Below the pieces are notes generated by a model. The model had not been told where the DNA came from and searched no databases. It worked only from the letters and a program-made list of their open reading frames with translations. The position numbers and the translations under genes are program-made. A stretch of 64,000 bases of DNA, from contig NZ_JACHLN010000004.1 of assembly GCF_014204495.1 (NCBI RefSeq), positions 496,001-560,000 of the forward strand, given 5' to 3'. Positions 33,367 to 41,077 of this stretch are shown here, piece by piece. This stretch comes from Sphingomonas kyeonggiensis (GTDB lineage: Bacteria; Pseudomonadota; Alphaproteobacteria; Sphingomonadales; Sphingomonadaceae). Each line of letters begins with the position of its first letter. The first letter of the stretch is position 1.

Positions 33367-34035
33367 ATGAACGTCAGCGAAGCCGTCGCCAGCCGCCGCT
33401 CGGTGCGGGCATTCCTCGACAAGCCGGTCGACGGGGACCTGCTGCGTGATCTCATACGACGCGCCGGGCGGGCCCCTTCGGGCGGCAATCTCCAGCCCTG
33501 GCATGTCCATGTCGTGTCGGGCGACGCGATGGCGCGGCTGAAGGCGATCATGCGCGCGCGGCTGGCCGAGGCGCCGTTCGGCGATCCGCCCGAATACGCC
33601 GTCTACCCCGCCCCGCTCGGCGAACCCTATCGCAGCCGCCGCTTCCAGGTGGGCGAGGCGATGTATGCCGGTCTCGGCATTCCGCGCGAGGACAAGGCCG
33701 CGCGGCTGCGCTGGTTCGCCGGCAACTGGCAGTTCTTCGGCGCGCCGGTGGGGCTGTTCTGCACCCTCCGCCGCGATCACGGGCCGCCGCAATGGTCCGA
33801 TTGCGGGATGTTCCTGCAGACGCTGATGCTGCTCCTGCGCGAAGCCGGGCTCGACAGCTGCGCGCAGGAGGCCTGGTCGGCGCATCACGCGACGGTGCGC
33901 GACTTCCTGGGTGTGCCCGAGGAGCAGATGCTGTTCACCGGCATGGCGATCGGCTTTCGCGATCCCGATTCGCCGCTCAACCGGTTTCCGGTCGAACGCG
34001 CGCCGATTGGGGAATGGGCGCGCTTTCACGACTGA
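33367..34035 (+). CDS. Nitroreductase-family FMN oxidoreductase
   Basis: A 222-aa protein of the nitroreductase fold with the FMN-binding N-terminus (SRRSVRAFLDKPVDGD and RAPSGGNLQPW), a central QWSDCGMFLQTLMLLLREAGLDSC block and the C-terminal MAIGFRDPDSPLNRF. Members reduce nitro groups, quinones, flavins or conjugated enones with NAD(P)H. GGAGAGG precedes the ATG. It follows the acyl-CoA dehydrogenase by 52 bases and ends the island on its right side. An enone or dienoyl reductase role would suit isoprenoid breakdown, but this is inference. Confidence 0.88.
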   Translation: MNVSEAVASRRSVRAFLDKPVDGDLLRDLIRRAGRAPSGGNLQPWHVHVVSGDAMARLKAIMRARLAEAPFGDPPEYAVYPAPLGEPYRSRRFQVGEAMYAGLGIPREDKAARLRWFAGNWQFFGAPVGLFCTLRRDHGPPQWSDCGMFLQTLMLLLREAGLDSCAQEAWSAHHATVRDFLGVPEEQMLFTGMAIGFRDPDSPLNRFPVERAPIGEWARFHD

Positions 34036-34064
34036 GGCGCGGCTGTTGATTTGGTGATCCGATT

Positions 34065-34164
34065 GTTCCCCGGCGAAGGCCGGGGCCCAGTTGCAATGTC
34101 GGTCGTGAGGTTCCCGCGCCTTGGATAATGCGCCGAAACTGGGCCCCGGCCTTCGCCGGGGAAC
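34065..34164. repeat. 100-bp bipartite inverted repeat, family A copy 5
   Basis: GTTCCCCGGCGAAGGCCGGG and CCCGGCCTTCGCCGGGGAAC enclose an inner sequence in the opposite orientation to copies 2-4 (TTGCAATGTCGGTCGTGAGG). It is located after the nitroreductase stop, at the boundary between the catabolic island and the halogenase locus. Confidence 0.85.
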
Positions 34165-34240
34165 GGAAAAGTTGAGCGCGGGCCGACTCGCTGCCGCCAA
34201 TTGCTCCGATCCGGACCGAAAGCCGCCCCTCGCCAGCCCC

Positions 34241-34254
34241 TGAAAGCGCTTTCA
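34241..34254. promoter_or_regulatory. LacI-type operator candidate 1
   Basis: TGAAAGCGCTTTCA is a perfect 14-bp palindrome with the central CG step typical of LacI/GalR-family sites. It lies about 200 bases upstream of the 1054-aa receptor. No LacI-family gene is in the window. Confidence 0.5.
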
Positions 34255-34285
34255 AGGGCGATGCTGCACCCCGTCCTGTCGCAGC

Positions 34286-34303
34286 GATGCAACAGTTTGC
34301 ATC
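34286..34303. promoter_or_regulatory. Perfect 7-bp inverted repeat upstream of receptor
   Basis: GATGCAA-CAGT-TTGCATC is a perfect inverted repeat with a four-base spacer, between the two LacI-type palindromes. It could be an operator for a second regulator or a hairpin in a longer leader. Confidence 0.4.
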
Positions 34304-34312
34304 AATCCGAAT

Positions 34313-34328
34313 TTGGAACCGCTTCCAA
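34313..34328. promoter_or_regulatory. LacI-type operator candidate 2
   Basis: TTGGAACCGCTTCCAA is palindromic except for one position and has the same central CG as site 1. It lies 15 bases upstream of a TTGACA element, so a bound protein could affect polymerase directly. Confidence 0.45.
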
Positions 34329-34342
34329 TCGACATGGTCCAA

Positions 34343-34374
34343 TTGACAGACGGAAAACCGATGATAGCGATAAC
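34343..34374 (+). promoter_or_regulatory. Candidate promoter of the large receptor gene
   Basis: A perfect TTGACA at 34343-34348 is followed by an AT-richer stretch with weak -10 candidates (TAGCGA at 34365 with a 16-base spacer, or GATAAC at 34369 with a 20-base spacer). The ATG of the receptor is at 34448. The -10 element is not convincing. Confidence 0.35.
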
Positions 34375-34447
34375 ATCAGGGAGGCACTTCGCTCGCCCGA
34401 AATAAATAAAAAGTCGCGCCCGGAAAGTGGCGCTTAGAGGAGGGGTT

Positions 34448-37400
34448 ATGACTAGCTTCAAGCGCACACCTATACTTGCGCGTTCTGCATCCATCTTCGC
34501 CATGGCCGCCGGCCTTGCCATGCCCAGCTTCGCCCATGCGCAGGCCGACAACGCTGTCAGCACGGCGCAGACTGCGGACGCCGGCGGCCAGGACGCCCAG
34601 GATGACGGCGCGATCGTCGTCACCGGCATCCGCGCCAGCCTCGAGCGCTCGATCCAGATCAAGCGCGAGGCGCCGGGCATCGTCGACGCGATCTCGGCCG
34701 AGGACATCGGCAAGTTCCCCGACACCAACCTGGCGGAATCGCTGCAGCGCATCCCGGGCGTGTCGATCAACCGCACCAACGGCGAAGGCTCGCAGGTCAC
34801 CGTCCGCGGCTTCGGCCCGACCTACAACATGGTGACGCTGAACGGCCGCCAGCTGGCGACCGCGGCGGTGTCGGTGGTCGGCGGCGACCAGAATGCCGAC
34901 GGCGCGCAGGGCACCAGCCGCTCGTTCGACTTCTCGAACCTGGCGACCGAAGGCGTGCGCACGCTGGAGGTCTACAAGACCGGCCGCGCGGCGGTTCCCT
35001 CGGGCGGCATCGGCGCGACGATCAACGTCGTCTCGCGCAAGCCGCTCGACGACAACAAGAGCGGCCTCAACGGCAGCATCGGCGCCAAGGCGGTCTATGA
35101 CACCAGCGTCAACGACTGCATCGACTGCGGCTCGAAGGTCACCCCGGAATTCTCGGGCGTGGTCAGCTGGAGCGATCCGGACCAGCGCTTCGGCGTGATG
35201 CTGTTCGGCAGCTACCAGAAGCGCAACTACACTTCGATCGCGGCGACCTCGAACGACTGGAACATCGTTCCGTACAGCACCTTCCTGACCGGCGGCTTCG
35301 CCCGCTCGGGCGGCGCCTGCCCGGCCGGCACCACGACGCCGACGCCGACCTGCACCGTGGTCAACAACGCGCCGACCAACCCCAACCAGCTGGTCGCGAT
35401 CCCGAACGACAGCCGCTACCACTATGCCGAGGGCACGCGCGAGCGCATCAACGGCCAGGCGGTCGTCCAGTTCAGGCCGACCGACGCGCTGACGATCACC
35501 GCCGACGCGCTCTATGCGCAGAACAAGCAGAAGGAGACCCGTTCGGACCTCTCCAACTGGTTCAGCCGCCCGTTCGACGTGGTGACCTTCGACGGCAACA
35601 CCACCGTCGCCACCGCGCAGTATCTGCACGAGACGATCAACGGCCAGAAGGACGAGGGCTTCGAGGCCCAGTCGCGCGCGCAGAAGGGCAAGCTGGAGGA
35701 TTACGGCCTCAACCTCGAATGGCAGTTCGCCAGCAATTTCGGGCTGAAGCTGGACGGCCATATCTCGACCTCGTCGAGCACGCCGGACAATCCCAACGGC
35801 GTCAGCTCGACGCTGGTCGGCATGGGCGCCAACGTCGTCGCGTCGCACTCGGTCGACTATTCAAGCGGCATTCCGCGCCAGGACATCACCTTCGGTGCCG
35901 CGGGCCCGCTCGACGTCAATGACGTCGGTTCGCAGGTCGGCCGTACCTATCGCTCGACGCAGCAGCAGAAGGTGAAGGAACTGCGCGCCGACTTCGGCTG
36001 GAACCTGGGCGAGGAGAGCCGCTTCGACTTCGGCGGCAATTATCGCACCACCGACATGCACCAGACCTTCCGCGCCACGCAGCAGACGCTGGGCGACTGG
36101 GGCATCAACAATCCGGGCGACGTGCAGGCGCGCGCACCGGGCGCGCTCCAGGCCTTCTGCCTCGAGTGCAAGTTCCACAAGTTCAACCCCGGCGGCGATC
36201 CGGAATCGCAGGTGGCCTTCCGCGGCGTGGCCTCGGACATCTACTCGATCCTGTCGCCCTATTATGCCAGCCAGGGCAAGGCCGTGGGCGTCACCAGCAG
36301 CCAGGACAACCGGGTCAAGGAAGAGATCTGGGCGGCCTATGGCCAGCTGACCTGGAAGGGTGAGCTGGGCGGTGCGCCGGCACGCCTCGTCGCGGGCGTC
36401 CGCTACGAGCACACCAAGTCGACCACGACGTCGCTGGAAGCCATCCCGTCGGGCATCGCCTGGGTGTCGGACAACGACTTCACCGTGTCGATCTCGAACC
36501 AGACCCAGTTCGTTACCGACGGCGGCAGCTACAGCAACCTGCTGCCGCAGGTCGACTTCCAGGTCGAGTTCGCCAAGAACCTGATCGGCCGCCTGTCGTA
36601 CAGCAAGACGATCGCCCGGCCGAACTACAACAACCTCTACACGGCGACCACGGTGGGCGGCCCGCCGCGCCCGATCAACAATGGCGGCATCGCCACCGCA
36701 TCGGTCGGCAACGCCCGGCTGCGTCCGCTGGAATCGGACAATTTCGACGCGTCGCTGGAATGGTATTTCAAGCCGGACAGCTACATCTCGGTCGCGTTCT
36801 TCGACAAGCGCGTGCGCAACTTCATCGGCAACGGCCAGTTCACCTCCTCGCTGTTCGGGCTTCGCGACCCGAGCTCGGGCGCGGCGGGCAGCCGGTCGGG
36901 CTCGGCCAAGAGCGCGCTGGGCGGCCTGGGCGCCGATGTCAGCGACGTGAACCTGTTCGTCATGTCGGCGCTGATCCAGGCAACCGGATCGGTGGCGGCG
37001 GCGACCGCGCAGTTCGCGGCCAACTACAATCCGGCCACGCGCTCGCTCGACGACAATTTCGTCAAGACGATCAACAACACCTATGACCTGAACGGCAATG
37101 CGAGCGACCCGCTCTACCAGTTCCAGGTGACGCAGCCGATCAACAACAAGGACGCCGAGATCTACGGCGTCGAGCTCGCCGGCCAGTATTTCCTCGGCTC
37201 GACGGGCTTCGGCATCGCGGCGGCCTATACGCTGGTGCGCGGCGACGTGGGCTTCAACATCGGGGCCGATCCCTCGCAGGATCAGTTCGCGCTGCTCGGC
37301 CTGTCGGACACGTTCAGCGGCACGCTGATCTACGAAAAGCACGGCCTCTCGGCCCGCGTGGCCTATAACTGGCGCGACAAGTTCCTCTCGGGGATCAACC

Positions 37401-37612
37401 GCCAGGGCTCGCGCAACCCCGAGTTCACCGCGCCGTTCGGCCAGCTCGATGCCACGATCAGCTACGAGTTCACGCCGAACATCGCGCTGACGCTCGAGGG
37501 CATCAACCTGACCGAGACCTCGGTGCGGACCTATGCCCGCAACGAGAAGCAGCTCTGGTTCGCGCAGGAGCTCGACCGGCGCTTCCTGCTCGGTGCCCGC
37601 TTCAAGTTCTGA
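34448..37612 (+). CDS. TonB-dependent receptor, Caulobacter/Xanthomonas large class
   Basis: A 1054-aa outer-membrane receptor of the large class abundant in Xanthomonas, Caulobacter and sphingomonads. After a signal peptide (ending PSFAHAQ, about residue 32) comes the TonB-box region DGAIVVTGIRASLERSI and the hallmark ISAEDIGKFPDTNLAESLQR followed by a plug with TLNGRQLATA. The barrel ends with the aromatic LLGARFKF. Many members import oligosaccharides. AGGAGGGG decides the start. It is followed, after a terminator-like hairpin, by SapC-like, cupin-8 and flavin halogenase genes, a neighbourhood repeatedly seen with this receptor class. LacI-type palindromes upstream suggest sugar-responsive control. 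Confidence 0.93.
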   Translation: MTSFKRTPILARSASIFAMAAGLAMPSFAHAQADNAVSTAQTADAGGQDAQDDGAIVVTGIRASLERSIQIKREAPGIVDAISAEDIGKFPDTNLAESLQRIPGVSINRTNGEGSQVTVRGFGPTYNMVTLNGRQLATAAVSVVGGDQNADGAQGTSRSFDFSNLATEGVRTLEVYKTGRAAVPSGGIGATINVVSRKPLDDNKSGLNGSIGAKAVYDTSVNDCIDCGSKVTPEFSGVVSWSDPDQRFGVMLFGSYQKRNYTSIAATSNDWNIVPYSTFLTGGFARSGGACPAGTTTPTPTCTVVNNAPTNPNQLVAIPNDSRYHYAEGTRERINGQAVVQFRPTDALTITADALYAQNKQKETRSDLSNWFSRPFDVVTFDGNTTVATAQYLHETINGQKDEGFEAQSRAQKGKLEDYGLNLEWQFASNFGLKLDGHISTSSSTPDNPNGVSSTLVGMGANVVASHSVDYSSGIPRQDITFGAAGPLDVNDVGSQVGRTYRSTQQQKVKELRADFGWNLGEESRFDFGGNYRTTDMHQTFRATQQTLGDWGINNPGDVQARAPGALQAFCLECKFHKFNPGGDPESQVAFRGVASDIYSILSPYYASQGKAVGVTSSQDNRVKEEIWAAYGQLTWKGELGGAPARLVAGVRYEHTKSTTTSLEAIPSGIAWVSDNDFTVSISNQTQFVTDGGSYSNLLPQVDFQVEFAKNLIGRLSYSKTIARPNYNNLYTATTVGGPPRPINNGGIATASVGNARLRPLESDNFDASLEWYFKPDSYISVAFFDKRVRNFIGNGQFTSSLFGLRDPSSGAAGSRSGSAKSALGGLGADVSDVNLFVMSALIQATGSVAAATAQFAANYNPATRSLDDNFVKTINNTYDLNGNASDPLYQFQVTQPINNKDAEIYGVELAGQYFLGSTGFGIAAAYTLVRGDVGFNIGADPSQDQFALLGLSDTFSGTLIYEKHGLSARVAYNWRDKFLSGINRQGSRNPEFTAPFGQLDATISYEFTPNIALTLEGINLTETSVRTYARNEKQLWFAQELDRRFLLGARFKF

Positions 37613-37639
37613 TCGGACACGACGTTAAGAGGGGGAACT

Positions 37640-37675
37640 GGGGCTGCCGCCATGCGCGGCGGCCCCTTTCTCTCT
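37640..37675 (+). terminator. Terminator/attenuator after the large receptor gene
   Basis: GGGGCTGCCGC-CATG(C)-GCGGCGGCCCC forms a strong GC stem directly followed by TTTCTCTCT. Placed between the receptor and the SapC-like gene, it would reduce transcription of the downstream halogenase genes relative to the receptor rather than fully separating them. Confidence 0.6.
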
Positions 37676-37731
37676 GATTGAGGCCGGCTGCGCTTTGCGC
37701 CATGCTGGCCGCCAACAAGCTGGATTTCCCG

Positions 37732-38439
37732 ATGTCCCGACCGGTCGCGCTCGACAATGTCGCCCATGCCGATCTCCGCGTCGCGCTCCGCCACGGCGCC
37801 GCTTACGGCGAGGCAGTCAACCGCGCGCTCGTCTTCCCCACCGAATTCGGCGAAGCGCAGCGCGACTTCCCGATCCTGTTCCAGCGCGATCCCGCCGAAG
37901 GGCTGCAGGCCGTCGCCCTGCTCGGGCTCGACCGCGACGAGAATCTGTTCCTCGATGGCGAGCGCTGGACCAGCCGCCATATCCCGCTGATCCTGCAGCG
38001 CGGCCCCTTCCTGATCGGCCTCAATGCCGATGGCGGCGCGCCGGTGATCCAGATCGACCTCGACGATCCGCGCGTCGACGCGGCGGATGGCGAGCCGCTG
38101 TTCCTGCCGCAGGGCGGGCAGAGCCGCATGCTCGATCATCTCGGCCGGGTGCTCGGCGCGATCCATGTCGGCATGGCCGATGCCGCGCCGATGTACGCCG
38201 CCTTCGACGCGCTGGGGCTGATCCAGCCGGTCGCGCTCGAGCTGATGCTCGACGAGGAGCGGCGCTATGTGATCTCCGACCATGAGGTCCTCTCCGCCGA
38301 GAAGCTCGCCGAGCTGGGCCCGGATGCGCTCGACCAGCTCAACCGCGCCGGGCATCTCGGTGCGGCCTTCCTGCTCGCTGCCTCGCTCGGCAACATTTCA
38401 AGCCTGATCGAGCGCAAGAACGCACTGGGCGGGGCGTGA
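37732..38439 (+). CDS. SapC-like protein
   Basis: A 235-aa protein of the SapC-domain family, originally named from Campylobacter S-layer loci; its biochemical function is not known. Recognisable blocks are DNVAHADLRV at the N-terminus, FPTEFGEAQRDFPILFQRD (about 33-52), NLFLDGERW and the C-terminal YVISDHEVLSAEKL. There is no signal peptide, so it is probably cytoplasmic. The start at 37732 matches the usual N-terminus of the family; in-frame starts at 37702 and 37678 lack any better ribosome site. Its stop overlaps the GTG of the cupin gene (GTGA), so they are coupled. Confidence 0.8.
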   Translation: MSRPVALDNVAHADLRVALRHGAAYGEAVNRALVFPTEFGEAQRDFPILFQRDPAEGLQAVALLGLDRDENLFLDGERWTSRHIPLILQRGPFLIGLNADGGAPVIQIDLDDPRVDAADGEPLFLPQGGQSRMLDHLGRVLGAIHVGMADAAPMYAAFDALGLIQPVALELMLDEERRYVISDHEVLSAEKLAELGPDALDQLNRAGHLGAAFLLAASLGNISSLIERKNALGGA

Positions 38440-39473
38440 ACGTCCTCGCCGCCAGCGCGCCCAGGGTCCGCGAGCGGACCGGCGTCGCGCTGGACGCCAT
38501 TCCCTATGCCGAGCTGCTGGCGGCACAGGCGCCGATCATCCTGCGCGGCGTCGCGAAGGACTGGCCGCTGGTCGCCGCCACCCGCGCGTCCGACGATGCC
38601 GCGATCGCCTATGTCGAGCGCTTCGATTCCGGCCAGCCGGTGGTGGGTTTCACCGGGGCGCCGGAGATCGGCGGGCGCTTCCACTACAATGCCGGGCTGA
38701 CCGGCTTCAATTTCGAGGGCGCCCGGGTCGGCATGGCCGATTTCCTGGAGCGGATCCGCGCGCAGCTGGACGCGCCCTCCCCCGCCAGCTTCTATATCGG
38801 CTCGACCGACCTCGACCGGTATCTGCCCGGCTTCCGCGCCGAGAACGACCTGCCGCTGGACGATCCGATGTTCGCGCACGGCGTGCTGGCGAGCATCTGG
38901 ATCGGCACCCGCACCACCGCGCATGCGCATCACGACATGTCGCATAACATGGCGATCTGCGCCGCGGGCAAGCGCCGCTTCACCCTGTTCCCGCCCAACC
39001 AGATCGCCAATCTCTATCCCGGCCCGCTGGAGCCGACGCCGGGCGGGCAGGTGATCTCGATGGTCGACTTCGCCGATCCGGACTTCGCCGCGCATCCCCG
39101 CTTCCGCGACGCGATGGCCAGCGCACAGGTGGCCGAGCTGGAGCCGGGCGACCTGCTCTTCTACCCGGCGCTCTGGTGGCATCATGTCGAGGCGCTCGGG
39201 CGCTTCAACATCCTGGTCAATTACTGGTGGAACGAGGCGCCGGCATTCCTCGACACGCCGCAGACCACGCTGCTCCACGCCATGCTGAGCCTGCGCGACC
39301 GGCCGGACGCCGAGAAGGCGGCGTGGAAGGCGATGTTCGACTATTATGTCTTCGGACCCGCGGACCAGGCCGCGGCGCATCTGCCGGCGCATGCGCAGGG
39401 CCCGCTCGCGCCGATCGACGCGACATCGGCGCGGCGGCTGCGCGCCCAATTGATCAACAAGCTCAATCGCTAG
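38436..39473 (+). CDS. Cupin-8 / JmjC-like Fe(II)/2-oxoglutarate oxygenase
   Basis: A 345-aa cupin-8 (JmjC-fold) protein. The metal-binding HxD pair lies in AHAHHDMSHNM (about residues 163-173) and the distal histidine in ALWWHHVEAL (about 247-251), so the Fe(II) triad is intact, with KRRFTLFPP between. Enzymes of this fold hydroxylate proteins or small molecules using 2-oxoglutarate. It uses a GTG start that overlaps the SapC-like stop and is followed ten bases later by the halogenase. In related loci this gene accompanies SapC, the halogenase and a large TonB receptor. Substrate is unknown. Confidence 0.85.
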   Translation: MNVLAASAPRVRERTGVALDAIPYAELLAAQAPIILRGVAKDWPLVAATRASDDAAIAYVERFDSGQPVVGFTGAPEIGGRFHYNAGLTGFNFEGARVGMADFLERIRAQLDAPSPASFYIGSTDLDRYLPGFRAENDLPLDDPMFAHGVLASIWIGTRTTAHAHHDMSHNMAICAAGKRRFTLFPPNQIANLYPGPLEPTPGGQVISMVDFADPDFAAHPRFRDAMASAQVAELEPGDLLFYPALWWHHVEALGRFNILVNYWWNEAPAFLDTPQTTLLHAMLSLRDRPDAEKAAWKAMFDYYVFGPADQAAAHLPAHAQGPLAPIDATSARRLRAQLINKLNR

Positions 39474-39483
39474 GGGAGACGAG

Positions 39484-40965
39484 ATGGACCAGGCACCGGT
39501 GCGGCGCGTCGTGATCGCGGGTGGCGGCACCGCAGGCTGGATCGCCGCAGCGGCGCTCGCCAAGCTGCTCGGGCCGCTGCTCGAGATCACGCTGGTGGAA
39601 AGCGACGAGATCGGCACGATCGGCGTCGGCGAAAGCACCATCCCGACCGCCCGGACCTTCCACGAGCTGCTCGGCATCGACGAGAAGGCGTTCCTGCGCG
39701 ACACGCTCTCCACCTTCAAGCTGGGCATATTGTTCGAGGACTGGGCGCGCGAAGGCGATCGCTACATCCACAGCTTCGGCCAGCTCGGCAAATCGAACTG
39801 GATGGGCGATTTCCACCATTTCTGGCTGCATGCCCGCGAGGAAGGCTGGGGCGGCGAGCTGGGCGACTATTGCTTCGAACTGCAGGCGGCCAGGGCCGAG
39901 CGCTTCGCCATCCCCGACCAGGGGCATATCAACTATGCCTATCACCTCGATGCCGGGCTCTATGCGCGCTTTCTGCGCAAGTTCGCCGAGCCGCTGGGCG
40001 TCAACCGGATCGAAGGCAAGATCGAAGCGGTCGAACAGCATCCCGAGACCGGTTTCGTCACCGCGCTCACGCTTGCTTCGGGCGAACGGATCGAAGGCGA
40101 TCTGTTCATCGACTGCACCGGCTTTCGCGGGCTGCTGATCGAGCAGGCGCTGCACGCCGGCTATGAGGATTGGGGCCACTGGCTGCCCACCGACAGCGCG
40201 CTCGCGGTGCAGACCGCCTCGGTCGGCCCGGCGGTTCCCTATACCCGCGCGACCGCGCACCAGGCGGGGTGGCAATGGCGCATCCCGCTGCAGCACCGGG
40301 TCGGCAATGGGCTGGTCTATGCCAAGGACTTCCTCGACGACGAGGCCGCCCGCGCGCTGCTCGATGCGCGGATCGAAGGCGAGAAGCTGATCGAGCCGCG
40401 GCTGATCCGCTTCAAGGCCGGGCGCCGGCGCAAGGTGTGGGACAGGAATGTCGTCGCGCTCGGGCTGGCCAGCGGCTTTGTCGAGCCGCTGGAATCGACC
40501 AGCATCCACCTGATCATGATCGCGATCACCCGGCTGGTGCAGCTCTTCCCGTTCGGCGGGGTGAGCGAAGGCGTGGCGGAGCGGTTCAACGCATTGAGCC
40601 GCACCGAGATCGAGCGGATCCGCGACTTCATCATCCTCCATTATCGCCTCAACGAGCGCGCGGATGGCGGCTTCTGGGAGCATTGCCGGACGATGGACAT
40701 CCCGGACTCGCTCGAGGAGCGGATCGCCGCCTTCCGCGACGGGGCGATCGCCTGGCAGGCCTCGGACGACCTGTTCCGCGTCGACAGCTGGGTGCAGGTG
40801 ATGCTGGGCCAGCGGCTGGAGCCGCGCAGCCATCACCATATGGGCCGGATGATCGTCGAGGGCGAGCTGCAGGGCGCGCTCGGCAAGCTCAAGGCCGATA
40901 TCACGCGGACGGTGGCGCAGATGCCGGCGCACCAGGCGTTCCTCGAAAGGTTCGTTGCGGCATGA
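39484..40965 (+). CDS. Flavin-dependent halogenase (tryptophan halogenase family)
   Basis: A 493-aa FADH2-dependent halogenase. The FAD motif GGGTAGW (residues 13-19), the catalytic lysine K79 in STFKLGILFEDW (same number as K79 of PrnA), the family motif GWQWRIP (262-268) and the glutamate in VEPLESTSIHL (E337) are all intact, so an active halogenase is expected. A separate flavin reductase is required and is not adjacent. Similar enzymes (BrvH of Brevundimonas, the Xanthomonas campestris halogenases) occur beside TonB receptors and SapC/cupin genes and accept indole rather than free tryptophan; their natural substrates are unresolved. GGGGAGACG precedes the ATG. Confidence 0.92.
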   Translation: MDQAPVRRVVIAGGGTAGWIAAAALAKLLGPLLEITLVESDEIGTIGVGESTIPTARTFHELLGIDEKAFLRDTLSTFKLGILFEDWAREGDRYIHSFGQLGKSNWMGDFHHFWLHAREEGWGGELGDYCFELQAARAERFAIPDQGHINYAYHLDAGLYARFLRKFAEPLGVNRIEGKIEAVEQHPETGFVTALTLASGERIEGDLFIDCTGFRGLLIEQALHAGYEDWGHWLPTDSALAVQTASVGPAVPYTRATAHQAGWQWRIPLQHRVGNGLVYAKDFLDDEAARALLDARIEGEKLIEPRLIRFKAGRRRKVWDRNVVALGLASGFVEPLESTSIHLIMIAITRLVQLFPFGGVSEGVAERFNALSRTEIERIRDFIILHYRLNERADGGFWEHCRTMDIPDSLEERIAAFRDGAIAWQASDDLFRVDSWVQVMLGQRLEPRSHHHMGRMIVEGELQGALGKLKADITRTVAQMPAHQAFLERFVAA

Positions 40966-41008
40966 GCTGAGGCGCGCCGGGCGAGGCCGGCACCTTTGCA
41001 CAACTAAT

Positions 41009-41027
41009 ATTGCGAATCGTTTGCATT
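41009..41027. promoter_or_regulatory. Fur-box-like site
   Basis: ATTGCGAATCGTTTGCATT resembles classical Fur boxes (TGCGAAT/TTTGCA arms, near-symmetric around TCG). It lies 50 bases upstream of the 828-aa TonB receptor, a typical position for iron repression. Confidence 0.5.
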
Positions 41028-41077
41028 AGCAATTTCAGCTGCTATGGCGCGGCCCCTAAAACCAAAAGGGGTCCGCA

